This document shows, in pieces, positions 8,073-15,516 of a DNA stretch of 61,773 bases (its first letter is position 1; each line of letters opens with the position of its first letter). The position numbers and the translations under genes are program-made. Source of the stretch: JBARRO01 sp049644265 (GTDB lineage Bacteria > Bacteroidota > Ignavibacteria > UBA10030); assembly GCA_049644265.1 (NCBI GenBank), contig JBARRO010000161.1:1-61773 (forward strand), read 5' to 3'. The notes under the pieces are model-generated. The model saw only the letters and a list, made by a program, of their open reading frames with translations. It did not search any database and had not been told where the DNA came from.

Positions 8073-9293
8073 CTATTGTAGCAACTCGATTTCAACAGTG
8101 TCCCCCGCGCAGACGAATCTTGTCTCCTCTGGAATGACAACAAGGCAGTTTGCCATTGCCAGCGAGCTCAGAACGGCGGAACTCTGCGTGCCTGTGGTCC
8201 GGACAAGAAGCCTTCCATCTTCGTTTCGCACGATTCCTCTGTTGAAATGCCGTTTGTTATCCTCTTTCCTGATGTCGTGTTCCAGCGTCGCTTTGAGCGT
8301 GTAGAGAGTTTCTTCAGTCCTTCCCATCATCCGAAACAATGCAGGCCGGACAAACTGGAGGAACGTCACCATCGTTGAGACCGGATTACCGGGCAGGCAA
8401 AACACATGCACCTGGGATTGACCAGTCTTGTTGTGTGTCCCAAAAGCGAAGGGCATTCCGGGTTTCACGTTGACCTTCCAGAACTTGATGTCAACGCCCA
8501 CCTTCCTCATCACTTCCAGAACAAGATCATACTTTCCGACAGAAACACCTCCGGAAGTAATCAGGGCATCGTATGCCAGTCCTTCTTCGATCTTCGCTTC
8601 AAGAACATCCTCACGATCCGATGCAACGCCGAGGTTTTTCGGTTCGCATCCGGACTCCGTCAGCAGGCCGGAGAGCATGAGCGCATTACTGTTCCTGATT
8701 TTCCCCGGGGTGAGCTTTTCGTCAGGGGCGACCAGCTCATTCCCGGTTGTGAGAAACGCCGTTTTGGGTCTCCTGGAGACACGAACCATCGAAATTCCCA
8801 GCGAGCCAAGCACTCCGAGCTGAGCGGCCCGAAGCATCGTACCTTTGTGAAGAGCTGTGGTCCCGCACTTGATGTCCTCTCCTTTTCGCCGAATGTTCCT
8901 CCCCGGAGAGACAGGTTTCTGCATTGCGACTGAGCCGTTTTTCGAAGAGACAGCTTCCTGTTCGATGACGGAATCCACGCCCGGAGGAATCGGGGCGCCA
9001 GTCATGATCCGGATTATGGAATGGGGAACAAACGATCGTCCAAGTGTCTGACCAGCGGCGACCTCATCGACGAGTGGCAGAGTGACGGGTGAAGTATCGG
9101 TCGCGCCTGTGGTATCCGATGCGCGAAGGGCAAAGCCGTCCATCGAGGAGTTGTCAAACTGCGGAATGTCATCCTGGGCGACAATATCGGTTGCGAGGAT
9201 TCGTCCGTGGGCGGCAAGCATCTGGACCTCTTCATTCCCGACGTTTTGGACATTCTGCGCAATTATTTTTTTCGCCTCATCGACCGAAACCAT
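8073..9293 (-). CDS. moeA: Molybdopterin molybdenumtransferase MoeA
   Basis: Catalyses molybdate insertion into adenylated molybdopterin. The four-domain family pattern is visible: an N-terminal helix (SVDEAKKIIAQN), DIPQFDNSSMDGFALR, IIRIMTGAPIPPGVDSVI, RRKGEDIK, the MogA-like domain with TTGNELV, GKIRNSNALML and ITSGGVSVGKYD, the GNPVS loop (VFCLPGNPVSTMVTF), and a C-terminal beta-barrel. ATG at 9293 is preferred (GGAAGGCGG just upstream) over a TTG 21 nt earlier. It is the first gene of the Moco run. A separate MogA/MoaB adenylyltransferase is not seen here. Confidence 0.96.
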   Translation of the reverse strand: MVSVDEAKKIIAQNVQNVGNEEVQMLAAHGRILATDIVAQDDIPQFDNSSMDGFALRASDTTGATDTSPVTLPLVDEVAAGQTLGRSFVPHSIIRIMTGAPIPPGVDSVIEQEAVSSKNGSVAMQKPVSPGRNIRRKGEDIKCGTTALHKGTMLRAAQLGVLGSLGISMVRVSRRPKTAFLTTGNELVAPDEKLTPGKIRNSNALMLSGLLTESGCEPKNLGVASDREDVLEAKIEEGLAYDALITSGGVSVGKYDLVLEVMRKVGVDIKFWKVNVKPGMPFAFGTHNKTGQSQVHVFCLPGNPVSTMVTFLQFVRPALFRMMGRTEETLYTLKATLEHDIRKEDNKRHFNRGIVRNEDGRLLVRTTGTQSSAVLSSLAMANCLVVIPEETRFVCAGDTVEIELLQ

Positions 9294-9525
9294 TACGTTT
9301 CCGCCTTCCGACAATTTGGTTTGCCAATATATCGATAGGCCCCGGCAAAAGCAAGAAAACGGCTGAATCCCATCAATGCAGACGCTGCTCTTTGTTCATA
9401 GCGACAAGAATTGAGATCATGCAAACCAGCGGACGTCTGATTTCGGTTCAATGCGATAGGAAGGAATCGTTCGGTGGGATGTCACGAGTAAAGAACGTTG
9501 CCATAGCAACAAATCTTCAGAGTTA

Positions 9526-9554
9526 TTGCAGTCCTTTCAGATTCTGCTTATATT
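9526..9554 (+). promoter_or_regulatory. Candidate sigma-70-type promoter for the tRNA region
   Basis: TTGCAG (9526-9531), a 17-nt spacer, then TATATT (9549-9554) on the plus strand. It lies about 100 nt before the broken tRNA copy and 340 nt before the intact tRNA, with no other plus-strand gene between, so it could drive transcription of both. Assigned by consensus match only. Confidence 0.5.
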
Positions 9555-9651
9555 AGGTGTGTTGAGCAGTTTTCCATCTTCAATTTTCAGTCGTTTTACA
9601 GTTCAGATCTAAACAAATCTCCAATCTTCCATCTGCAACTTACAAATGTTA

Positions 9652-9790
9652 GGTCGGGGTAGCTCCCGCCGCAAGATGAGGCAGGGCGGGCAAGCAGCTG
9701 GTTAGAGCGTCCCGATAAAAAACATCGGGACAGGTCGGAATCATAATCCCCGCCAAAAAAGATGGCGGGTAGACTCCGGTCGTGGGTTCG
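9652..9790 (+). pseudogene. tRNA-Met-like pseudogene interrupted by three palindromic mini-insertions
   Basis: A second, broken copy of the tRNA at 9894, in the same order: GG-CGGGGTAGCTC, AGCTGGTTAGAGCGTC, GGAATCATAATCC, GGTCGTGGGTTCG. Three extra blocks interrupt it. The first is 9666-9695 (stem CCCGCC/GGCGGG, in the D arm). The second is 9712-9733 (stem TCCCGAT/ATCGGGA, loop AAAAAAC, in the anticodon stem). The third is 9750-9774 (stem CCCGCC/GGCGGG, loop AAAAAAGAT, after the anticodon stem). Insertions 2 and 3 are flanked by 3-nt direct repeats (GTC and TCC), like target duplications. The 3' acceptor strand is missing, so a working tRNA is unlikely. The ~45 bases before it also resemble those before the intact tRNA, so the pair arose by tandem duplication. 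Confidence 0.75.
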
Positions 9791-9893
9791 GAAAGGGGGC
9801 ATCGAGTTTTCAACAAGCAGTCCTGGCTCATCTATGGAGCAAGCACAGACCTAAACAAATCTTCAATCTACAATCTACAATCTTCCATGTTAA

Positions 9894-9967
9894 GGCGGGG
9901 TAGCTCAGCTGGTTAGAGCGTCGGAATCATAATCCGTAGGTCGTGGGTTCGAGTCCCTCCCCCGCTA
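9894..9967 (+). tRNA. tRNA-Met (anticodon CAT)
   Basis: A full cloverleaf can be folded. The acceptor is GGCGGGG with CCCCGCT (one G-U pair at position 1-72), the D stem is GCTC/GAGC, and the anticodon stem CGGA/TCCG encloses loop ATCATAA with anticodon CAT. The T arm is GTGGG-TTCGAGT-CCCTC and the discriminator is A. CCA is not encoded. Overall sequence resembles elongator tRNA-Met; a tRNA-Ile read through lysidine modification of CAT cannot be fully excluded, and TilS is encoded at 28 kb. The T and anticodon stems each contain one U-U mismatch. A hairpin terminator follows at 10078. Confidence 0.93.
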
Positions 9968-10013
9968 CTAAGCATTGCAGATTTCAAATTGAAGATTGTA
10001 GATTGATCGCCTG

Positions 10014-10036
10014 TCCGCCACAGCATTACCGGCGGA
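10014..10036. repeat. Palindromic mini-element (TCCGCC/GGCGGA)
   Basis: A 6-bp perfect inverted repeat with an 11-nt spacer, followed by TGCAAAAG. In arm sequence and size it resembles the insertions in the tRNA pseudo-copy at 9.66-9.77 kb and the element at 61.71 kb. It lies 47 nt after the intact tRNA. Confidence 0.45.
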
Positions 10037-10077
10037 TGCAAAAGTACCTGGGAAATCATTCCTCGACACGGTACAAG

Positions 10078-10099
10078 ATTGCCCCTTTGGGGCAATTTT
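10078..10099 (+). terminator. Rho-independent terminator after tRNA
   Basis: An 8-bp perfect stem ATTGCCCC/GGGGCAAT with loop TTT, followed by TTT on the plus strand. It is about 110 nt downstream of the tRNA and fits the end of its transcript. Confidence 0.65.
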
Positions 10100-10223
10100 G
10101 CTTATAACAGGAGCAAGTCCAATGGAGCACGAAAGAAGAACGACAAGAATCGTGTCCACGGCTGCTTCAAGGATGGTGATTTTGGTCAAATGAAACAGAA
10201 GGCCGAAAACAACGATCAGAACA

Positions 10224-10260
10224 ACAAGTCCCATCGGAGTGTATCGATGGGACTTGTGTT
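10224..10260. terminator. Strong hairpin, probable terminator, between tRNA and methyltransferase gene
   Basis: A 13-bp perfect inverted repeat (ACAAGTCCCATCG at 10224-10236 with its complement at 10245-10257), 8-nt loop, followed by GTTTT on the plus strand. A related hairpin with core AAGTCCCA/TGGGACTT lies at 11180-11213, so the two flank the methyltransferase gene. The 240 bases from 10100 to 10343 hold no convincing gene; a hydrophobic minus-strand reading frame crosses this hairpin and was not accepted. Confidence 0.55.
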
Positions 10261-10343
10261 TTGAAGGGCTTGACATTTCTCATATATTTAGGTTGCATTT
10301 AGAAGTCGGTAAGAGCCCCTCATTATAGACAGATCAGTAATAG

Positions 10344-11153
10344 ATGAAACAGCGAATCAAGTTGTTGCTTACTGAACTCATGTATCGTGTGAACGAAACC
10401 CTGTTCTCCGGATACTATAAGAAGTTCATTGATCTACTGGAACCGAATATCTTGGGTGTCGAGAAAATTGGTCTGGGGAAACAAGGAGATGGTACGTATG
10501 TGATTCCCAGGCATTTCATCAAGAAAGATTGCACTCTTCTTTCTTTTGGTATCGCTGATGATATTTCATTTGAAGAGGACTTTTCCAAAACATTCAAATC
10601 CTCAAAAATATTTGCGTTTGATCCTACCGTCGATGCAATCCCCAAAACATCCAGAACTATTTCATTTCACAAAATAGGCCTTGCCGCCAAACGGAACAAG
10701 AAGTGGAATCTGTACAGCTTTGATGAGATTCTGAAAGACCTCAAGATAAATTCACAGGGCCAGTTGATCCTGAAAATGGATATTGAGGGATGGGAATGGG
10801 GTGCCCTTGAGTCTCTTGATTACAGAAACCTGGATATCCCCGTCATCACCGCAGAATTTCACGCAACAGTCATGAACTCCAGACTTGAGATGCTTTTCTT
10901 CCCGTACTTTTTCGTGCAGAGATATTTTATCTTTAAGAAACTTCTCAAAGAGTACTATCTGTTCCATTTGCACGCCAACAACTATCGGTATACGAACTTT
11001 GGCAACTTTCACTTTCCATGGTATTGGGAGGCTACCCTTGTGAAGAAATCCCTGTTCATCGGTTCCATAGCAAAAGACGTGCGTTCCTTCAATAAGAGTA
11101 GTTTTGAGAACAACGCCGACTATCAATTCCCTTTTCTCGTTCATAAGGACTGA
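10344..11153 (+). CDS. FkbM-like SAM-dependent methyltransferase domain protein
   Basis: 269 residues. The best motif is LILKMDIEGWEWGALESLD (about residues 141-158), the KxDIEGxE signature of FkbM-family methyltransferases. It follows KIFAFDPTVDAIPKT, which fits the acidic SAM-ribose-binding strand (usually FEP or FDP), and CTLLSFGIADDISFEEDF, in the place of the glycine-rich SAM loop. Such enzymes methylate sugars or small molecules; the substrate is unknown here. No signal peptide is present. The gene is AT-richer than its neighbours (many AAA, TTT and ATT codons). It sits alone on the plus strand just past a tRNA, between two related hairpins, which suggests acquired DNA. Confidence 0.75.
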   Translation: MKQRIKLLLTELMYRVNETLFSGYYKKFIDLLEPNILGVEKIGLGKQGDGTYVIPRHFIKKDCTLLSFGIADDISFEEDFSKTFKSSKIFAFDPTVDAIPKTSRTISFHKIGLAAKRNKKWNLYSFDEILKDLKINSQGQLILKMDIEGWEWGALESLDYRNLDIPVITAEFHATVMNSRLEMLFFPYFFVQRYFIFKKLLKEYYLFHLHANNYRYTNFGNFHFPWYWEATLVKKSLFIGSIAKDVRSFNKSSFENNADYQFPFLVHKD

Positions 11154-11179
11154 AGAATTGACGGGTTTTAGAAACGAAA

Positions 11180-11220
11180 AAGTCCCAATCGATGAGACAA
11201 CCGGTTGGGACTTGGTGTTT
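11180..11220. terminator. Bidirectional terminator between methyltransferase gene and terC
   Basis: A 9-bp stem AAGTCCCAA (11180-11188) with TTGGGACTT (11205-11213). On the minus strand the stem runs into CTTTTTC, and on the plus strand into GGTGTTTG. It lies between convergent genes, 27 nt past the methyltransferase stop. Confidence 0.65.
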
Positions 11221-11422
11221 GTAGGGGAATTGAAGATTGAAGATTTTGGAGATCTAGAAGGTGAAAATCTCAATGATGAAAACCAGGTGGAGGCTCAGAG
11301 AAGCTATTTTGCTGTTTGTAGGAGAGATTGAAAATTGAATATTGAAGATTTTGTAGATCTAGGAAGGTGAGGTTCTCAACTGATGAAAACCGGTGCGAGG
11401 CTTAGAGAAGCTATTTTGAGCC
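11221..11422. repeat. Tandem ~100-bp direct repeat reaching into the 3' end of terC
   Basis: Two imperfect copies lie head to tail, about 11221-11317 and 11318-11422. Both contain, in order, GTAGG, ATTGAAGATTTT, AGATCTAG, AAGGTGA, TGATGAAAACC, AGAGAAGCTATTTTG. The second copy runs through the terC stop codon at 11411, so the first looks like a duplication of the terC 3' flank. No other gene is present in the stretch. Confidence 0.7.
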
Positions 11423-12361
11423 TTGATCGACGAGAATCTTGTGCCTTTTCGCCCGAATAATGGATGCAAGAATCGAGACCATCAGAACCGACGCGACGAC
11501 TGCCAGGGCAATCGTAATGGGAAAATGTATGAACTCCGCCAGCAGCATCTTGAGCCCGATGAAGCTCAGGACAACCGAAAGGCCGTGACGAAGATAGTAA
11601 AACAAATCCATCATGCCTGCCAGAGCAAAATAGAGGGACCGAAGACCCAGGATAGCAAAGACGTTCGAAGTGTACACAATGAACGTGTCGGTGGTAATGG
11701 CGAAAATGGCCGGTATAGAATCGAGCGCGAAGACCAGGTCGGTCGTTTCAATGACGATCAGGACGACAAAGAGCAGTGTCGCATAATTCTTATGGTTGAT
11801 TCGTATGAAGAATCGTTCTTCGTGGTAACCGGGTGTCACGGGGAGAAATCTCTTGAAGAACCGAACAACGATGTTTCGTTCGGGGTGGACCTGTGCCTGT
11901 TCCTTTTGGAAGGCCATCTTCACACCGGTGTAGACCAGCAGCGCACCAAAAACGTAGAGAACCCATTCAAACCGTTCGATGAGCGCTGCTCCTAAAAAGA
12001 TCAGCACACCACGCATGACCAACGCACCGAGAATTCCCCAAAAAAGTACTTTGTGTTGGTACTTCGGTGAGACTTTGAAATAGGAGAAGATCAGGAGGAA
12101 GACGAAGAGGTTATCGACGCTGAGGGACTTCTCAATGATATATCCGGTGAAGAACTGAAGGGCGGCTTCGTGGCCAAGCCGGATGAAGACAAATACGTTG
12201 AACAGGAGCGACACGGTGATCCACACGGCGCTCCAAATCAGCGATTCCTTGATGGTGATCTCGTGCGCCTTCCGGTTGAAAACGATCAGGTCGACAGAAA
12301 GTAGGATCAACACGAGCAGATTAAACCCGCCCCACAACAGAATTTCATTGGTCACAGTCAT
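11411..12361 (-). CDS. TerC/Alx-family integral membrane protein
   Basis: 316 residues with about eight predicted membrane spans. Family motifs are IIEKSLSVDNLFVF (acidic residues inside the membrane), DLVFALDSIPAIFAITTDTFIVYTSNVFAILGLRSLYFAL, and the C-terminal span before RAKRHKILVDQ. The family is linked to tellurite resistance (TerC) and, for Alx/MeeF/MeeY members, to manganese export and metal loading of secreted proteins; here the domain arrangement resembles Alx. It starts 15 nt after the stop of an amino-acid permease gene, so the two are probably cotranscribed. No Mn riboswitch was recognised. Confidence 0.92.
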   Translation of the reverse strand: MTVTNEILLWGGFNLLVLILLSVDLIVFNRKAHEITIKESLIWSAVWITVSLLFNVFVFIRLGHEAALQFFTGYIIEKSLSVDNLFVFLLIFSYFKVSPKYQHKVLFWGILGALVMRGVLIFLGAALIERFEWVLYVFGALLVYTGVKMAFQKEQAQVHPERNIVVRFFKRFLPVTPGYHEERFFIRINHKNYATLLFVVLIVIETTDLVFALDSIPAIFAITTDTFIVYTSNVFAILGLRSLYFALAGMMDLFYYLRHGLSVVLSFIGLKMLLAEFIHFPITIALAVVASVLMVSILASIIRAKRHKILVDQGSK

Positions 12362-12376
12362 AACAACCGATCGATC

Positions 12377-13762
12377 TTATTTCCTCGTCCAGTAAAAGTA
12401 AAACGGCAAAGAAACGAGCAGAAGGACGATTCCGATGATGGCGTTGCGGGGATCTTCCACCAGCGTATTGTAAATGAACCACGTTGCAACGGCCACAAAC
12501 AAGAGGGTTGCATACGGATACCCCCATGCCTTGTAGGGCCGTACCGCATCCGGCATTTTCCGTCTTAACACAATCACACTCAGTGCGGTCAAGGCATAAA
12601 AGGCCCATGAGCCGAATACAACATACGAAGTTATTTGGTCGTATGTGCCGCTGAGCGTCAGAATTGATCCCCACACGCCCAGCGTAATCACCGCAACATA
12701 AGGGCTGTGATATTTTGGATGGACTTTTCCAAATGACTTGGCGAATGTCCCATCGGCTCCCGCTGCATAGATCGACCGGGGCCCTCCGAGCGTCATTCCG
12801 TTGGTCGAGCCGAAGGTGGAACACATGATTCCAACAACGATGAGCGAAGCCCCGATAGGGCCCAACACTGTCTGGGCGACGTCTGCTGCGATGCGCGTGG
12901 ATCCCGCCATGGTTTCAAGCGGAATAACGTATGCATACGCAAGATTGGCCGCGAGGTACAATGCGATGATCGCGAGTGTACCGAATACGAGCGACAACGG
13001 GACATTTCGTTGGGGATTTTTGAATTCCCCCGCCGTCAACGTGACGTCGATCCAACCGTCATAAGCCCATAGGGCGGAAATCATGGCGAGTCCGAATGCC
13101 GATGTCAGTTCCCCTGTCCAGTGATCAGGCCACCACGGCAAGAAATTTGCCGAACTTCCCTTGCCGGAAAAGAGTACTGCGAGGATCAACCCCACGAGAG
13201 CGATGACCTTCGCACTCGTGAAGATGTTCATAACCCATCCGCCAAATTTCACTCCGCGCACGTTGATCCAGGTAACCAGGGCGATCGTCAGCATGGCGAC
13301 GATCTGCGTCCATCCAAACGCAAAATCCATCGGATGTCCGAAGAGCGACCAGGCACTCCGGTAGAAGGCGTTTTCAGGACTCAGTACGGGGAAGAAGTAT
13401 CCAAGGAACGTCACAAATGCGACTGCGATCGCCGCCGCCGACCCTGCCTTGTTAATAAAGTAATCGTTCCAGCTGAAAAGAAACCCCCACACCTTTCCGA
13501 AACTATTCCGGAGGTATACATACGGCCCACCCGCCTGGGGAAGAACGGCGCTCAACTCTGCAAGCGACAATGCTCCGAACAGCGTCAGCATTCCTGCAAC
13601 GATCCAAACCAGCATAATCGGACCCATCGCGTGGAGCCGTCCGGCGATGGTTGCGGGGACGAGGAATATTCCCGACCCGATGATGACGCCCATGTGGATC
13701 GCAATGCCTTCGCGGAGACCCAGGACTCGCAGGAGTTGGGGTTGGGGGGATTCGGAAGTCAT
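12377..13762 (-). CDS. APC-superfamily amino-acid permease
   Basis: 461 residues with 12 predicted membrane spans. The first span carries the APC signature GVIIGSGIFLVPATIAG, with the helix-breaking GSG of the substrate site, and the second AELSAVLPQAGGPYVYLRNSFG. FGLAMISALWAYDGWIDVTLTAGEFKNPQRNVP is typical of the L-type/serine-threonine exchanger (LAT-like) branch. It probably exchanges or imports neutral amino acids across the inner membrane. It lies upstream of terC (15 nt) and is one of three APC genes in a row. Confidence 0.92.
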   Translation of the reverse strand: MTSESPQPQLLRVLGLREGIAIHMGVIIGSGIFLVPATIAGRLHAMGPIMLVWIVAGMLTLFGALSLAELSAVLPQAGGPYVYLRNSFGKVWGFLFSWNDYFINKAGSAAAIAVAFVTFLGYFFPVLSPENAFYRSAWSLFGHPMDFAFGWTQIVAMLTIALVTWINVRGVKFGGWVMNIFTSAKVIALVGLILAVLFSGKGSSANFLPWWPDHWTGELTSAFGLAMISALWAYDGWIDVTLTAGEFKNPQRNVPLSLVFGTLAIIALYLAANLAYAYVIPLETMAGSTRIAADVAQTVLGPIGASLIVVGIMCSTFGSTNGMTLGGPRSIYAAGADGTFAKSFGKVHPKYHSPYVAVITLGVWGSILTLSGTYDQITSYVVFGSWAFYALTALSVIVLRRKMPDAVRPYKAWGYPYATLLFVAVATWFIYNTLVEDPRNAIIGIVLLLVSLPFYFYWTRK

Positions 13763-13941
13763 GGGAGAAGGATTTGGAATTTGAGATTTGAGATTTTCGA
13801 TTTGCGATTTAAGATTTGGGATTAGTTTCGAGTTTCGGGTTTCGAGTTTCTAGTTTCGAGCTCTACATTCTAACTCCTGACTTCTGACTCCTGAATTCTC
13901 TCCCCCGCCTTTCCATAAGCTCAAACTATCAACTTGGAACT
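13763..13941. repeat. Low-complexity spacer between two permease genes
   Basis: About 180 bases without a gene. They consist of degenerate short units such as GAATTTGAGATTTGAGATTTTCG, GTTTCGAGTTTCGGG and CTGACTTCTGACTCCTGAATTC. Similar text (TTCTGACTCCTG, AACTTTAAACTTT) recurs at 44.68-44.77 kb. No promoter or hairpin is obvious. Confidence 0.55.
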
Positions 13942-15462
13942 TTAAACTTTCTTTCTTTCCCTCAAATGGCTATTCCAAAATCCATACGTAAAATACAGAG
14001 CAAGACCAACAACGAGCCAAACTCCAAATCGGATCCATGTTATGGTGGGCAAACCAATCATCAGATAAATACACATCCCTATACCCAGAAGAGGAACCAC
14101 CGGAACAAAGGGCGTCCTGAACACCCTGGGCCGGTCCGGATCCGTGCGGCGAAGAATGATAATGCCGGCGCAGACGAGCACAAAGGCGAAGAGCGTGCCG
14201 ATGTTTGTCAGTTCCACGATTTCATTGATATTCGCAATTGCGGAGATTGCAGCCACGACAACACCGGTCCAGATCGTAGTAAGATGAGGAGTCTGGTATT
14301 TTGGGTGGACTTTGGCAAAGTATTTGGGAAGAAGCCCGTCCCGCGACATGGAAAAGAAGATCCTCGGCTGTCCGAGCTGAAACACAAGCAACACGGCCGT
14401 CATGGAGATCACGGCACCAAGAGAAATGATCCCTGCGGCCCAGTTTAGGCCGAGTTGCGCGAATGCCGAAGCGAGAGGGTCCGCAACACCAAGTTGATGC
14501 CAGGGTTGCATTCCCGTCAGAACGGCGGCCGTGGCGATATAAATCACTGTGCAAACAATAAGAGAGCCGATGATGCCGATCGGCATGTCGCGCCCCGGGT
14601 TCTTGCACTCCTCCGCCGCGGTGGAAATCGCGTCGAATCCAATAAACGCAAAGAAAATCAAGCTCGCACCGGTCCATACACCGGCGAATCCATTTGGCAT
14701 GAATGGCGACCAATTCTCGGGCTTTACATACATCGCTCCGACGCCGATGAAGAACAACAGAATCACCAGCTTGAGCGCAACCATGATGTTGTTGGCGCGG
14801 GCGGATTCTTTAATGCCAATCACGAGCAGCCAGGTAACTGCCGCCACGATGAGAACGGCAAGGAAGTTGAAAATCAGGGGGATACCAAGAACGGAGGGAT
14901 GCGATAACCACGCTTCGTAGGGAAGCGTCAGATCCGGAGAGAGCGTCCCCCCCCCAGCGATGACATCTGCCGCCTGGTTCGCCGACCGGTAGTCAACGGA
15001 AAGCCAGGCCGGAATATGAACGCCCAGCCCATCGAACAGCTGGTGAAAATACGCGGCCCATCCAATCGCAACAGCGACGTTCCCGACGGCGTATTCGATG
15101 ATCAGGTCCCAACCGATAATCCACGCGACCACTTCACCCAGAGTGGCGTACGAATACGTGTAGGCGCTTCCGGAAATCGGGACCAGGGCGGCAAACTCGG
15201 CATAACAGAGAGCACAAAACGCGCAGGCGACAGCGGTGATGATAAACGAAAGAGAGACTCCGGGACCGGCACCAAGATGGCCGGCGCTCCCCGCGGCAGC
15301 AGTTCCGATGACGGCAAAGATTCCCGTCCCGATGATCGCGCCGATGCCGAGTGCCACGAGATCGACGGCGCCCAGGGAACGCTTAAGATGTCCTTCGCCG
15401 GAAGCCTCCGCATCCTCCTTGATCTTGTCGAGATCCTTCCTCCTGAAGACGTGTATGGCCAT
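13942..15462 (-). CDS. Cationic-amino-acid-transporter-type APC permease
   Basis: 506 residues with about 12-13 membrane spans. The N-terminal sequence KRSLGAVDLVALGIGAIIGTGIFAVIGTAAA and GSAYTYSYATLGEVVAWIIGWDLIIEYAVGN are characteristic of the CAT/YfnA branch of APC transporters. FFAFIGFDAISTAAEECKNPGRDMPIGI and the C-terminal LRRTDPDRPRVFRTPFVPVVP are also typical. It is predicted to move basic or other amino acids across the inner membrane. A good ribosome-binding site (AAGGA, 8 nt before ATG) supports the start. It lies between two other APC genes but is separated from the downstream one by a 179-nt repeat-type spacer. Confidence 0.93.
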   Translation of the reverse strand: MAIHVFRRKDLDKIKEDAEASGEGHLKRSLGAVDLVALGIGAIIGTGIFAVIGTAAAGSAGHLGAGPGVSLSFIITAVACAFCALCYAEFAALVPISGSAYTYSYATLGEVVAWIIGWDLIIEYAVGNVAVAIGWAAYFHQLFDGLGVHIPAWLSVDYRSANQAADVIAGGGTLSPDLTLPYEAWLSHPSVLGIPLIFNFLAVLIVAAVTWLLVIGIKESARANNIMVALKLVILLFFIGVGAMYVKPENWSPFMPNGFAGVWTGASLIFFAFIGFDAISTAAEECKNPGRDMPIGIIGSLIVCTVIYIATAAVLTGMQPWHQLGVADPLASAFAQLGLNWAAGIISLGAVISMTAVLLVFQLGQPRIFFSMSRDGLLPKYFAKVHPKYQTPHLTTIWTGVVVAAISAIANINEIVELTNIGTLFAFVLVCAGIIILRRTDPDRPRVFRTPFVPVVPLLGIGMCIYLMIGLPTITWIRFGVWLVVGLALYFTYGFWNSHLRERKKV

Positions 15463-15516
15463 CGTTGAGTCCTTGATTGTGGTCAGGGAATGAGGAACGA
15501 TTGCTGGGTCCGGCTG

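Noticed and set aside
9652..9790. Possibility that the broken tRNA is a tRNA with introns
   Set aside because: Three insertions at different arms, a lost 3' acceptor strand and an intact copy next to it make a functional intron-containing tRNA unlikely; kept as a testable alternative only.
9968..10276. Minus-strand frame (102 codons) with two hydrophobic segments near its start
   Set aside because: It runs through two strong hairpins (10224-10257 and 10078-10096) and into the tRNA 3' end, has no clear ribosome-binding site, and its complement is a Lys/Asn-rich frame, so the hydrophobicity is explained by base composition.
10344..11153. Methyltransferase gene plus tRNA considered as a prophage or integrative element
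   Set aside because: No integrase, no second attachment-site copy of the tRNA 3' end beyond the gene, and no phage genes.
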